DNA of 64,000 nucleotides from an uncultured Oscillospiraceae bacterium (GTDB taxonomy: Bacteria; Bacillota; Clostridia; Oscillospirales; Oscillospiraceae): contig CALXDD010000002.1 of assembly GCA_944386985.1 (NCBI GenBank), positions 1 through 64,000 of the forward strand, read 5' to 3'. The first letter of the stretch is position 1, and each line of letters starts with the position of its first letter. Positions 16,824-24,844 of this stretch are shown in pieces. Below the pieces are notes generated by a model. The model did no database searches, was not told where the DNA came from, and saw only the letters and a list, made by a program, of their open reading frames with translations. A program made the position numbers and the translations under genes.

Positions 16824-17744
16824 GTGTTTCAGGATAAGATGCGCCGGGCGAAGCAGCCCCGCAAATGGGCGAAGGCCGCAGGCGATCACGCAACCCTCAG
16901 CGCCGCGGAAAATCAGAGTACCGGCAAGTATATCGGAGATCTGGATCTGGAGATGACGGAAAATATCCGTTTTAAACCGGCGAAGGATGACCGTCAGCGG
17001 CTCAGCAGCGTCAAACCCTCCTGCTGTGCCGCACAGGAGGAGCTGCCCAGACTTTCCGGCGAGTTGGAACTGACTACCGGCAAGGCGGAGGTGGGCTATG
17101 ATGAGAAGAAGAAGGACATGGTCTTCAGCTTCATCCGCCATGAAAATGATTCCGAGGGCCGGGAGGTTCTGGAGAATAAAGCCCAGATCCGCACTATTCA
17201 CGGTCAGGATCGCTTTCGCAGCAACGACGAGGAATTTTCCCAGGGCGCTATGGAAATGCGCTGCGAGGCGGCCAGAACGCCCAAGGCGGTCATGCGCCGT
17301 TTCGGCGCCATGTCGGACCGGGAGGGCGGGGATACCACCATGGACCGTGTGTTGCCCTTCCAGGAAGTAGGACGGGAGCGGGCCAAGGTCCAGGAGTTGC
17401 GCCGGATGGAGCACAGCAGCCAAAAAGAGCGCAGTGAAATCCACAGCGCCGCTTCCGGTGTGGCTGCTTTTGCGGCCCAAAAGCAGCAGAAGCAGATGGA
17501 ATTTCGAAAAAAATTCGCCAAAGCCGTGGGAAAAGCCCAGGAAAACCGGCAGAGCGACGACTACCAGCTCTACATCCGAAAGAAGTGGGAGGCCATGCTG
17601 GAGGAAGTTCCTCTGGCGGACCGTATCGGAGACGGATGGATAGAGGAAGAATCAAATCAGTGGGATCAGGCACCGGATCAACCGGTGCGTGAAAATATAA
17701 CCCAAACAGCGAGAACGACAAATATTGAGACAGAAAGGAGTTGA
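16824..17744 (+). CDS. Charged protein of unknown function, CIS-linked
   Basis: 306 residues from a GTG start with GAAGAGGTG upstream. The protein is very rich in Lys, Arg, Glu and Gln, with no TM or signal, long predicted helices (about 180-250: AAQKQQKQMEFRKKFAKAVG) and a polar tail. It ends directly before the sheath gene, and its stop overlaps a strong AAAGGAG site. No family was recognised. It could be a CIS cargo, an assembly factor or a regulator; the sequence does not decide. Confidence 0.65.
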   Translation: MFQDKMRRAKQPRKWAKAAGDHATLSAAENQSTGKYIGDLDLEMTENIRFKPAKDDRQRLSSVKPSCCAAQEELPRLSGELELTTGKAEVGYDEKKKDMVFSFIRHENDSEGREVLENKAQIRTIHGQDRFRSNDEEFSQGAMEMRCEAARTPKAVMRRFGAMSDREGGDTTMDRVLPFQEVGRERAKVQELRRMEHSSQKERSEIHSAASGVAAFAAQKQQKQMEFRKKFAKAVGKAQENRQSDDYQLYIRKKWEAMLEEVPLADRIGDGWIEEESNQWDQAPDQPVRENITQTARTTNIETERS

Positions 17745-17787
17745 AAGGATTCTCGGGTACGGTGGCGCCCCGGCGGTTCCGTGACCT

Positions 17788-19515
17788 ATGAATCGAAAGC
17801 TTATGGCGGAATATTTGTCCCCCGGCGTCTACGTGGAGGAATTTGACAGCGGTCCCGCCCCAATGCAGGGGGTGAGCACCAGCACCGCAGGCTTTATTGG
17901 TCTGGCAGAAAAGGGACCGGTGTCCGGCTCTCCGGTGTTTGTGTCCAGCGCTTCGGATTTCACCAGAAAATTTGGAGGATATCTGCAGAAGAGCGAGTTT
18001 GGTGAGTACCGCTATCTGGCTCATGCCATCAACCACTTTTTTGCTAACGGCGGCGCCCGCGCTTTTGTAATGCGTGTGGCTCCTCCCGACGCGGCGGTGG
18101 CTGACCTCAAGTGCGGCGAGCTGCTGCAGTTGCAGGCCAAGAACCCCGGTGCCTGGGGCAACCGGATTGTGGTATCCATTACGGAGGCCAGCAAGGCCAA
18201 GTCCCAGATCATGGAGGAGAGCGGCGAAGGGCAGTACATTCTGAAGAACGCGGCGGATTTCCTGGTGGGCGACGTGGTCATGCTGGATGGCCCCGCCGGA
18301 CAGGAGTACGGAATTGTTGCCGCCGTGGAGGGCAATAACGTCACCATGGCCGATCCCTTCGGAGCCAAGGACGTGGTGGATACGGCTCTGCTGCCCAAGA
18401 CCACGGTCAGGACCTGCGAACTCAACATCGAGGTCCGCTGCGAGGATACGGTGGAGACTTATGAAAATGTCTCTTTCAACATCACTACTCCCAATTTTAT
18501 TGAGAAGGTCATGGCAAAGTCGGAGCTGGTGGATGTAACTGCCGCCAACAACGATCAGGCTGTGCCCCCCATGGAGCTGGTGAAAAAGGCCGCCGGCTGC
18601 GAGAAGGATGCGGTGAAGCTCCAGCTCTCCGGCGGTAAGAACGGCACCGCCGCCGCTTTGACCGACGGCGACTTTATCGGGGAGGACAAGGGCCCCGGTG
18701 AGCGCACCGGCATCCAGGCGTTCCTGGACAACAGCGATGTATCCCTGATGGCTGTGCCCGGCATCACCTCTCCCAATGTACAGCTGTCTCTGGTGGCTCA
18801 CTGTGAGCGTCTGGCCAGCCGCTTCGCGGTGCTGGATATGCCCAAGGACGCCAAGAGCACGACGGACCTGATGAATCACCGCAACATCGTGGACAGCGAT
18901 TACTGTGCCATGTATCACCCCTGGCTGGAGGTCTATGACCCTCTGGATAAGCGCAACACCCTGATCCCGCCCTCTGGTTCTGTGCTTGGCATCTATGCCC
19001 GCAGCGACAACACCCGGGGCGTTCACAAGGCTCCCGCCAACGAGACTGTGGCCAACTGCACCGGCCTCTCTGTTACTTACAACACCGCCGAGCAGGATAT
19101 GCTCAACCCCAACGGCGTGAACCTGATCCGCCGTTTCCCGGGCCAGGGTATCCGGGTGTGGGGCGCCCGCACCGCCAGTTCCAAGCCCCTGTGGAAGTAC
19201 GTCAACGTGCGGCGTCTGTTCATCTTCCTGGAGGAGTCTATCAAGGCCAACACCAACTGGGTGGTCTTTGAGCCCAACGATGAGCTGCTGTGGATCCGTG
19301 TCCGCCGCACCATCGAGGTGTTCCTGGAGGGCGTGTGGCGCAGCGGTGCTCTGGCAGGCGCTACGGCTGCCGATGCGTTCTTTGTCAACATTGGCACCAA
19401 CACCATGACCCAGGACGACATCGATAACGGCCGCCTGATCTGTGTGATCGGCGTGGCTCCGGTGAAGCCCGCTGAATTTGTCATCTTCCGCCTGACCCAG
19501 AAGACCGGTGAGTAA
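17788..19515 (+). CDS. Contractile tail sheath protein
   Basis: 575 residues. The N terminus YLSPGVYVEEFDSGP is the classic sheath signature (phage T4 gp18 / Afp2-4 family); the C-terminal domain ends VIGVAPVKPAEFVIFRLTQ, the conserved sheath handshake region. It polymerises around the inner tube and contracts to drive it. Only one sheath gene is present, unlike the three in Afp. The start at 17788 (or 17803) has no good ribosome site; the nearest AAAGGAG is about 50 nt upstream, and a 16-codon frame ends in an ATGA overlap with this start. Confidence 0.97.
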   Translation: MNRKLMAEYLSPGVYVEEFDSGPAPMQGVSTSTAGFIGLAEKGPVSGSPVFVSSASDFTRKFGGYLQKSEFGEYRYLAHAINHFFANGGARAFVMRVAPPDAAVADLKCGELLQLQAKNPGAWGNRIVVSITEASKAKSQIMEESGEGQYILKNAADFLVGDVVMLDGPAGQEYGIVAAVEGNNVTMADPFGAKDVVDTALLPKTTVRTCELNIEVRCEDTVETYENVSFNITTPNFIEKVMAKSELVDVTAANNDQAVPPMELVKKAAGCEKDAVKLQLSGGKNGTAAALTDGDFIGEDKGPGERTGIQAFLDNSDVSLMAVPGITSPNVQLSLVAHCERLASRFAVLDMPKDAKSTTDLMNHRNIVDSDYCAMYHPWLEVYDPLDKRNTLIPPSGSVLGIYARSDNTRGVHKAPANETVANCTGLSVTYNTAEQDMLNPNGVNLIRRFPGQGIRVWGARTASSKPLWKYVNVRRLFIFLEESIKANTNWVVFEPNDELLWIRVRRTIEVFLEGVWRSGALAGATAADAFFVNIGTNTMTQDDIDNGRLICVIGVAPVKPAEFVIFRLTQKTGE

Positions 19516-19561
19516 GCCCCTTCGGGTCCTGTATGTTTACAAAAAGGAGTTGAGGTTTTAA

Positions 19562-19984
19562 GTGCTTCCGTACAGAAATTTTAGATTCCGTCTGGAGATC
19601 GACGGTTTGGACGCCGGCAGCTTCAGCGAGGTCAGCGGCTTTGACGCCACCATGGACGTGGTGGAGTACCGGGCCGGCGACGACCCCGCTATTACCCCTA
19701 CCAAGCTCCCCGGCCTGATCAAATACGGCAACATCACCCTGAAGTGGGGTTCTTCCGAGACCATGGTCCTCTACGATTGGCTCATCGACATCACCGAGGG
19801 TACCATCGAGAAGAAGACAGTCACCCTCACCGCCCTGGACGAGGAGGGTTCTCCCGCCGCGTCCTGGCGCTGCATCAACGCCTGGCCGGTGAAGTACACC
19901 GCTCCTGATTTCAACGGTACCTCCTCCGAGGTGGCCATTGAGACCATCGAGCTGGCCCACGAGGGACTCACCAGAACCGACTGA
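19562..19984 (+). CDS. CIS inner tube protein (gp19/Hcp-like)
   Basis: 140 residues from a GTG start. NFRFRLEIDG...FSEVSGFDATMDVVEYRAG is the canonical T4-gp19-like tube motif, and the C-terminal half (WRCINAWPVKYTAPDFN, ETIELAHEG) completes the tube barrel. It stacks as hexamers to form the inner tube inside the sheath. It lies 46 nt after the sheath gene, with AAAAAGGAG. Length matches Afp1/Pvc1-type tubes. Confidence 0.96.
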   Translation: MLPYRNFRFRLEIDGLDAGSFSEVSGFDATMDVVEYRAGDDPAITPTKLPGLIKYGNITLKWGSSETMVLYDWLIDITEGTIEKKTVTLTALDEEGSPAASWRCINAWPVKYTAPDFNGTSSEVAIETIELAHEGLTRTD

Positions 19985-20081
19985 TGATGTGACTGCCGCG
20001 TCCTCATCTTCCAAGGGACGGGGACGCGGCAGTCCCTTCTGTTTTCTTCTGACAACCATCGCGTAAGGGAGGAGACCGCCA

Positions 20082-20447
20082 ATGGCCTACCAGACTGAAT
20101 ACCCCTTTACCCTTCCAAGAGGGTATATGGATGAGAGCGGGACCGTCCACCGGGAGGGCACTATGCGCTTTGCCACCGCCGCCGACGAGATCCTGCCCCT
20201 GAAGGACCCGAGAGTTCAGCAAAACCCCGCCTATCTCAGCGTGGTGCTCATGACCCGGGTTATCACCAAACTGGGCACGCTGCCCGCCATCGACAATAAG
20301 ATCATTGAGAAGCTGCCCTCATCGGACATGGCATATCTTCAAAACCTCTACCAGCAGATCAACGCTGTGGAGCCCATCAAGATCGAGGTCACCTGCCCCA
20401 GCTGCGGCGAGAAGTTTAAAGTAGAGGTGCCGCTGCTGGGGGAATAG
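20082..20447 (+). CDS. CIS tail-assembly-chaperone-like protein with zinc knuckle
   Basis: 121 residues. An alpha-helical body (MRFATAADEILPLKDPRV, VVLMTRVITKLG) is typical of small tail-assembly proteins between tube genes in injection-system loci. The C terminus carries CPSCGEKF (residues about 105-112), half of a zinc-ribbon-like motif. The gene ends in TAG at 20445-20447, within a G5 run and hairpin context, and the downstream DUF6760-type ORF is in the -1 frame without its own normal start. A role as assembly chaperone, comparable to lambda gpG, is inferred. Confidence 0.75.
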   Translation: MAYQTEYPFTLPRGYMDESGTVHREGTMRFATAADEILPLKDPRVQQNPAYLSVVLMTRVITKLGTLPAIDNKIIEKLPSSDMAYLQNLYQQINAVEPIKIEVTCPSCGEKFKVEVPLLGE

Positions 20448-20491
20448 CAAAAAGCTATCCCCTGGACCGTATCTATGAGGAGATAGCTTTT
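20436..20491 (+). other. Candidate -1 ribosomal frameshift signal
   Basis: The zero-frame codons CTG GGG GAA TAG (20436-20447) include five consecutive G residues (20438-20442), so a tRNA on GGG can re-pair with GGG one base back. Six nucleotides after position 20443 begins a perfect 10-bp stem, AAAAGCTATC (20450-20459) with GATAGCTTTT (20482-20491), loop 22 nt. The -1 frame then continues directly into the DUF6760-type ORF. The slip site is not a classical X XXY YYZ heptamer. Confidence 0.5.
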
Positions 20492-20635
20492 CTGGGATAT
20501 TACCTGCACTGGGGGTATGAGGAGCTGATGGGCATGGAGCACCGGGAGAGACTGCGTTTCTGCCGGGAGGTTTCCCGCATCAACGACCAGATGAACCAGG
20601 AGACCCAGGGCAAGAATATTTTCGACGTTTTTTGA
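20444..20635 (+). CDS. DUF6760-type CIS protein, no standard start codon
   Basis: 63 residues beginning near IAKSYPLDRIYEEIAFLGYY and containing the family-like core MEHRERLRFCREVSRIN, as in the small DUF6760 proteins found beside tube genes in CIS loci. The frame is closed upstream by TAA at 20417 and has no ATG, GTG or TTG before the conserved region; only ATA (20444), which overlaps the TAG stop of the previous gene, or CTG (20462) could initiate. It may be made as a -1 frameshift extension of the upstream protein, or from a rare start by coupling. Confidence 0.7.
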   Translation: MAKSYPLDRIYEEIAFLGYYLHWGYEELMGMEHRERLRFCREVSRINDQMNQETQGKNIFDVF

Positions 20636-20657
20636 CAAGAGAGGAGGAACGGACCCC

Positions 20658-21140
20658 ATGGATGTACCGTTTTTTATCAAGCGCAGCAGCCACTATGACC
20701 CGATTGTGGCGGTCCGTTTCATTGTGCTGTTCAATGCCACCACTCTGGGGTTCCAGAGTGTTTCCGGCATCAGCACCCAGCGCTCCGTGGAGTTTATCAG
20801 CGAGGGGGGGCGCAACGACTACCCCATTCTGATTCCAAAGCCCCAGTCGGAGGCCCACCGTCTGACCTTCAAGCGGGGGTATCAGATGCGGAAGATGAGT
20901 CTTCTGGGGCTGTTGTCCGGCTACATGGGCAGTCAGGCCATTGAGGCCAACGGTGCTCTGGGGCTGATTTTGGTGCTGGACGAGAGTCAGAGCATCAAAG
21001 CCATCTACTCCTTCATCTCCCAGGGGGTGGTGGAGTGGGAGCTCAGCGACCTGGACGCTACCCGTTCCGCACCGCTGATTGAGACGTTCACCATTACACA
21101 CAAGGGGCTGAAGAACATTCCGGTGCCGTCTCTGTTCTGA
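20658..21140 (+). CDS. Second CIS tube protein (gp19-like, Afp5 position)
   Basis: 160 residues. VRFIVLFNATTLGFQSVSGISTQRSVEFISEGG is the tube-family strand pattern, with the C-terminal SAPLIETFTITHKGLKNIPV. Such a second, divergent tube paralogue usually forms the adaptor ring between tube and baseplate hub. It has an AAGAGAGGAGG ribosome site and is followed directly by the next ORF. Confidence 0.92.
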   Translation: MDVPFFIKRSSHYDPIVAVRFIVLFNATTLGFQSVSGISTQRSVEFISEGGRNDYPILIPKPQSEAHRLTFKRGYQMRKMSLLGLLSGYMGSQAIEANGALGLILVLDESQSIKAIYSFISQGVVEWELSDLDATRSAPLIETFTITHKGLKNIPVPSLF

Positions 21141-21176
21141 GTGGTGTTCGGGGTACAGAAAGGGGGCGGCAGTATT

Positions 21177-24077
21177 TTGATTGGACGTTTCAGACCGGTG
21201 ACCGGCGTTATGGAGGTGGGGATTGGTCAATTTACCCTGCCCGGAAACAACGCCGGCTTTTGTGCTGCCATCCTTCAGAAAAGCGGAGTACAGGCGCCGA
21301 TGCGGCTGGAGTCTCTGACTTATGTGCGCCCCTTTGGCCGCGAGGCCGCGCCCCAGCCGCCCCAGCAGCCGCTGGTGGTGAATCTTCTGATGCAGCTGCG
21401 GGCCTACTACGACCAGAGCAATACCTATCTTCGAAACCAGGCCGCCCTGAATCTCCAGTTGACCAATCAGCTGCGGCAGGTATTGACCCTGTCCAGCGGT
21501 CCGGTGCGCGCCCAGGCTGGAGCGATTCAGCGGGCCGTTCGGGAAAATCTCTACCGGGACGGTGAGTTCCAGCGGGCTCTGGACAGTCTGGCCCGAGAAG
21601 TAAAAAAAAACGGCAATAGCGCCCAGGCGCTGACGGTACGGCTTCCTGGTTCCCAACCGGCTTCATCCGGTACAGGCGGGAGGCAGCTTCTGGAACCAGG
21701 CGATGTTTTCAAAAAACAGCAGGGGGAGGGAGCAAGCCTTCGAACTGCATTCATTCCAGAAGGGAAAGAGCCCGTTTTGACACAGCGGAGCCAGGGCGTG
21801 GATAATAGCAGTGGCCGCAGGGGCGAGAGCCCCGTAGTCCACCGAAGCCCTTCCGGTAAGGAGGGGCGAGACGAAGCGCCCGGCACTTCGGCAGACGGCA
21901 CCGGACGGAGTAGAAAGGGTGGCCCCAGGAAAGGGAAAAACTCCCCTAAGGCCCAAAATTCCCGTACTGCCGGACAGGTGGCGCAGAAGCCCCCGACAGA
22001 GCAGCAGGAGATTGTACGGTCCGCTTCCATATCCCCTGCAAACGGAAAGGGGATCGCACCAACGGAGGTTGCCCGGACGGCGCAGCCTGTCCAAGTAGTA
22101 CAGATTCCTCCGGTGGAGCGGAGGGTGGAGCCCGCAAGGGAAGATGGATCTACAGCTTTGCGGAATCATCCGACCTGGCAGCAAAACAGAGAGAAGACAA
22201 TACCGGCAATACCCACTGGTGGGAATTACCCGGCCGGCCTTTTAGATCGGATGTTCTGGACGACCGGAAGCTTTCGGTTTTCCCGGAGTTTTCTTACGGC
22301 GGTCCAACCCTTCACCGCTACCGCTTTATTGTCGGGAATCTACCGTTTTCCCGAGAGTACAGCGATCTTTCAGCCGGTGCGGTTTAACTCTGCGGGGCAG
22401 ATGTCCCATAGAGCAGAAACGGCAGTGCCGTTACCGAATCGCCTGGTTGCTTCTTTTGGAGATTCCATCCTTTGGCGGCAGACCTCCGAAAGGATTTCAT
22501 TTTTTCGGCCCCATGAGACTGTTTCTTTCAGCAGGGAAGAGAGAGCAGAGAGCCGCGGAGAAAACGCGGCGGCTTTTGGCGGTGCGGGCCTACCGGGTAA
22601 CGGTTTGACGGTTCCCGACAGGATGGCTTTGGCTGTTGCCCGCATGGCAGTTCTTACCAGGGCGCCCTTTTTACAGCATACTGATCCGGCAGGACCGATC
22701 TCCCGTTCCAGCGCTACAAAGGAGAGCGATGCCCGTGGAGTGCTGGCACCCCGGCTCCTTCGATCCACCGGAGAAACAGCAGATGTCGGAGGCGTTTCTC
22801 CGGGGCTTGGAAGGCAGGGCGCTGTGATTTCCGAGGGACACACAGCGGGGACTCCGGCATGGGGTCTGCCTGCGGGCAGGGCAGTGTTTTCCGGCTCTTT
22901 TACAAACCTGGCGGCAGTACCGCCGATTTTGGCGAAAACCGCCTCTGCATCTCTTACCGGAGAGCGATCCCATAGGGTAGCTTCTCAGATGTCCTATGTG
23001 GAAAGAAATTTTCCTGCAAGTATCCAGCTGATCGAACAGGGCGGGCGGCTGACTTGGACCACACCGCCTCTCCATCTTCCGGATAGTGCCAAAAGTGTTC
23101 CAGCAGGCCGCAGTTCGCTCTCACGGATGGAAATGGTAAATGCTGTAGAGGAGGGAATATCCGGCACGGCTGTCCGGATTTCCCGGGAAACCTTTCCTCT
23201 GCGGGCGCCCTTGAGCGGGAGATCGTGGCGGGACGGAGTTTTTTCGGAAGGCCATCAGTCTGCAGCCGCCTCAAACAGCAGCAGGAGCGGGCTTGTTGGA
23301 GCCGGCGTGGGAGTTCCCAAAGTTAGCGGGAGGACTTTCCCGCCGCTTTTCGGGCGCGGTCTTGAACAACCGGGGCAGTCTCTTTCTGCCGCTGTTGTCC
23401 CGGATCAGACAATGGGAATGGGAGGCCAGCTGATCCAGATCCAGCAGGCTGTCCGGCGCATTTTGGAGGGCGGGAGCGGAGGGGCCGTTGCAGTGATCCG
23501 CCGTGCCCGGCAGGTATCCATGGCCCTATCCGGTCTGGAGATCCAGGCAGGCCCGTTGCGGCAAAGGGCGGCGCCGCTTTCAAAAAAGGCCGCTGTACCG
23601 GTTTTGCATCTCACTTCCTCCAGCGAGAGCCCCAGAACAGCAGGTATATTTTCTCCCATGCGCCAAGCTGCGGGGCAGAGAGACACGGCAGCCGCGCCGG
23701 ACATCTTGTCCCGGGCAACGCAGGAGCGGACGTCCGGTGTTCAGGCCGCGCCGCAGATCATTTACCGCAGCCCGGAGCGCCGCTCCGACAGCCCCTCCCG
23801 GAGTGAGACCGGGGAGAGCAGCGGCGAGGCGATTCTGCAGGCTCAGACAGTAAGTCCGGCCAAAGCGGCGGCAATGAATGCGGCCTATTCCTATCCTCCC
23901 GGCGGTCAGGGCAGCGGGAATCCTGCTGCATCGGCGATGGGTCCTCTGACCCGGGAGCAGGAGGAGCGGATCACCCAGCGGGTGCTGGAGGACATCAACT
24001 ACAACCGCATGGCCAGCGAGGTGCTGGACCGTGTGGAGCGCCGCCTGCGGGCGGAGCGAAGAAAATTCGGACGATAG
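21177..24077 (+). CDS. Large disordered protein in tape-measure position
   Basis: 966 residues from the TTG at 21177, chosen because AAAGGGGG lies 9 nt upstream; GTG codons at 21141 and 21144 follow the previous stop with no ribosome site. About the first 150 residues are partly helical (VVNLLMQLRAYYDQSNTYL). The long middle is basic and Ser/Pro/Gly/Arg-rich with little predicted structure and is cysteine-poor. The last ~35 residues are a charged helix (ITQRVLEDINYNRMASEVLD...). No enzymatic motif is seen. No other ORF looks like an Afp14-type ruler, so a length-determining or tube-filling role is inferred from position and size; a cargo role is also possible. Confidence 0.7.
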   Translation: MIGRFRPVTGVMEVGIGQFTLPGNNAGFCAAILQKSGVQAPMRLESLTYVRPFGREAAPQPPQQPLVVNLLMQLRAYYDQSNTYLRNQAALNLQLTNQLRQVLTLSSGPVRAQAGAIQRAVRENLYRDGEFQRALDSLAREVKKNGNSAQALTVRLPGSQPASSGTGGRQLLEPGDVFKKQQGEGASLRTAFIPEGKEPVLTQRSQGVDNSSGRRGESPVVHRSPSGKEGRDEAPGTSADGTGRSRKGGPRKGKNSPKAQNSRTAGQVAQKPPTEQQEIVRSASISPANGKGIAPTEVARTAQPVQVVQIPPVERRVEPAREDGSTALRNHPTWQQNREKTIPAIPTGGNYPAGLLDRMFWTTGSFRFSRSFLTAVQPFTATALLSGIYRFPESTAIFQPVRFNSAGQMSHRAETAVPLPNRLVASFGDSILWRQTSERISFFRPHETVSFSREERAESRGENAAAFGGAGLPGNGLTVPDRMALAVARMAVLTRAPFLQHTDPAGPISRSSATKESDARGVLAPRLLRSTGETADVGGVSPGLGRQGAVISEGHTAGTPAWGLPAGRAVFSGSFTNLAAVPPILAKTASASLTGERSHRVASQMSYVERNFPASIQLIEQGGRLTWTTPPLHLPDSAKSVPAGRSSLSRMEMVNAVEEGISGTAVRISRETFPLRAPLSGRSWRDGVFSEGHQSAAASNSSRSGLVGAGVGVPKVSGRTFPPLFGRGLEQPGQSLSAAVVPDQTMGMGGQLIQIQQAVRRILEGGSGGAVAVIRRARQVSMALSGLEIQAGPLRQRAAPLSKKAAVPVLHLTSSSESPRTAGIFSPMRQAAGQRDTAAAPDILSRATQERTSGVQAAPQIIYRSPERRSDSPSRSETGESSGEAILQAQTVSPAKAAAMNAAYSYPPGGQGSGNPAASAMGPLTREQEERITQRVLEDINYNRMASEVLDRVERRLRAERRKFGR

Positions 24078-24094
24078 GAAAGGGGGCATAGCCT

Positions 24095-24811
24095 GTGAGC
24101 CTGCTGGGCGGACGGTTTGGAACTGTGGACAAGGCCGCGTTTCTCATTGGTAAAAAACAGAAGGACGACGGTACTTGGGAGTTTGAGAACCCAGCGGAGG
24201 TGCTCATCAACCCCTCCAGCCTGCGCATCGGGGCTACCACCCAGGTGAAGCGGGACGAGGGTGTGGCCAACGACGCCACCCCGGACACCGCTGCCGCCGA
24301 TGGGAAGATTACTCCCAAAGGCATCACCGAGCAGCAGGTGGATATGACCCTTATTTTCAATATTGTAGAGGCATATAACGCCAAGACCAAAGGTGTGGAG
24401 TTCAAGGCGCTGGTGACGGCGGCCAAGAGCGTGGTGTCCAGTCTTGTCAGCGGCAATCTCTCCGATACGGCGGAGGACACCCTTACGGATCTGGTGAACA
24501 AGACGGATTTCACCAACCTGAGTCTTTTTAACAAGGATCTCTGTTGCTACAGTCTTCTGCTGAAGGCTTCCCACACCCAGGTACCGGTGGTGTTCTACTG
24601 GGGTAACATGGTCTACTCCGGGATCATCACCAAATTCCAGACCAACTTCAATTATTTCTCCAACCAGGGCGCGCCTCTGGGAGCGGAGGTGGCGCTAAGT
24701 CTGCTGGCCGGTGTGAAGGACGAGCAGGAAAAGCTGAGCGTATCCTCCCAGAAGCTGCTGGGCCTGGTGAAGGAGGGCGGAAAGCTGGTCCGTCAGCTTC
24801 CGGGGATGTAA
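24095..24811 (+). CDS. CIS tube/baseplate-hub protein (Afp7/gp53-like)
   Basis: 238 residues, GTG start with AAAGGGGG upstream. The N-terminal region ENPAEVLINPSSLRI and later VPVVFYWGNMVYSGIITKFQTNFNYFSNQGAPLGAEVALSL (split here into its parts: VFYWG, YSGIITK, YFSNQGAPLGAEV) matches the CIS-tube N-terminal domain that caps the tube base, the position of Afp7. Many homologues carry a C-terminal LysM; this one ends in a short helical tail without one. LysM appears instead on a separate membrane protein of the locus. Confidence 0.85.
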   Translation: MSLLGGRFGTVDKAAFLIGKKQKDDGTWEFENPAEVLINPSSLRIGATTQVKRDEGVANDATPDTAAADGKITPKGITEQQVDMTLIFNIVEAYNAKTKGVEFKALVTAAKSVVSSLVSGNLSDTAEDTLTDLVNKTDFTNLSLFNKDLCCYSLLLKASHTQVPVVFYWGNMVYSGIITKFQTNFNYFSNQGAPLGAEVALSLLAGVKDEQEKLSVSSQKLLGLVKEGGKLVRQLPGM

Positions 24812-24844
24812 GGAAAAAATTTCGGAGAGAGGAGGGAATACGCC

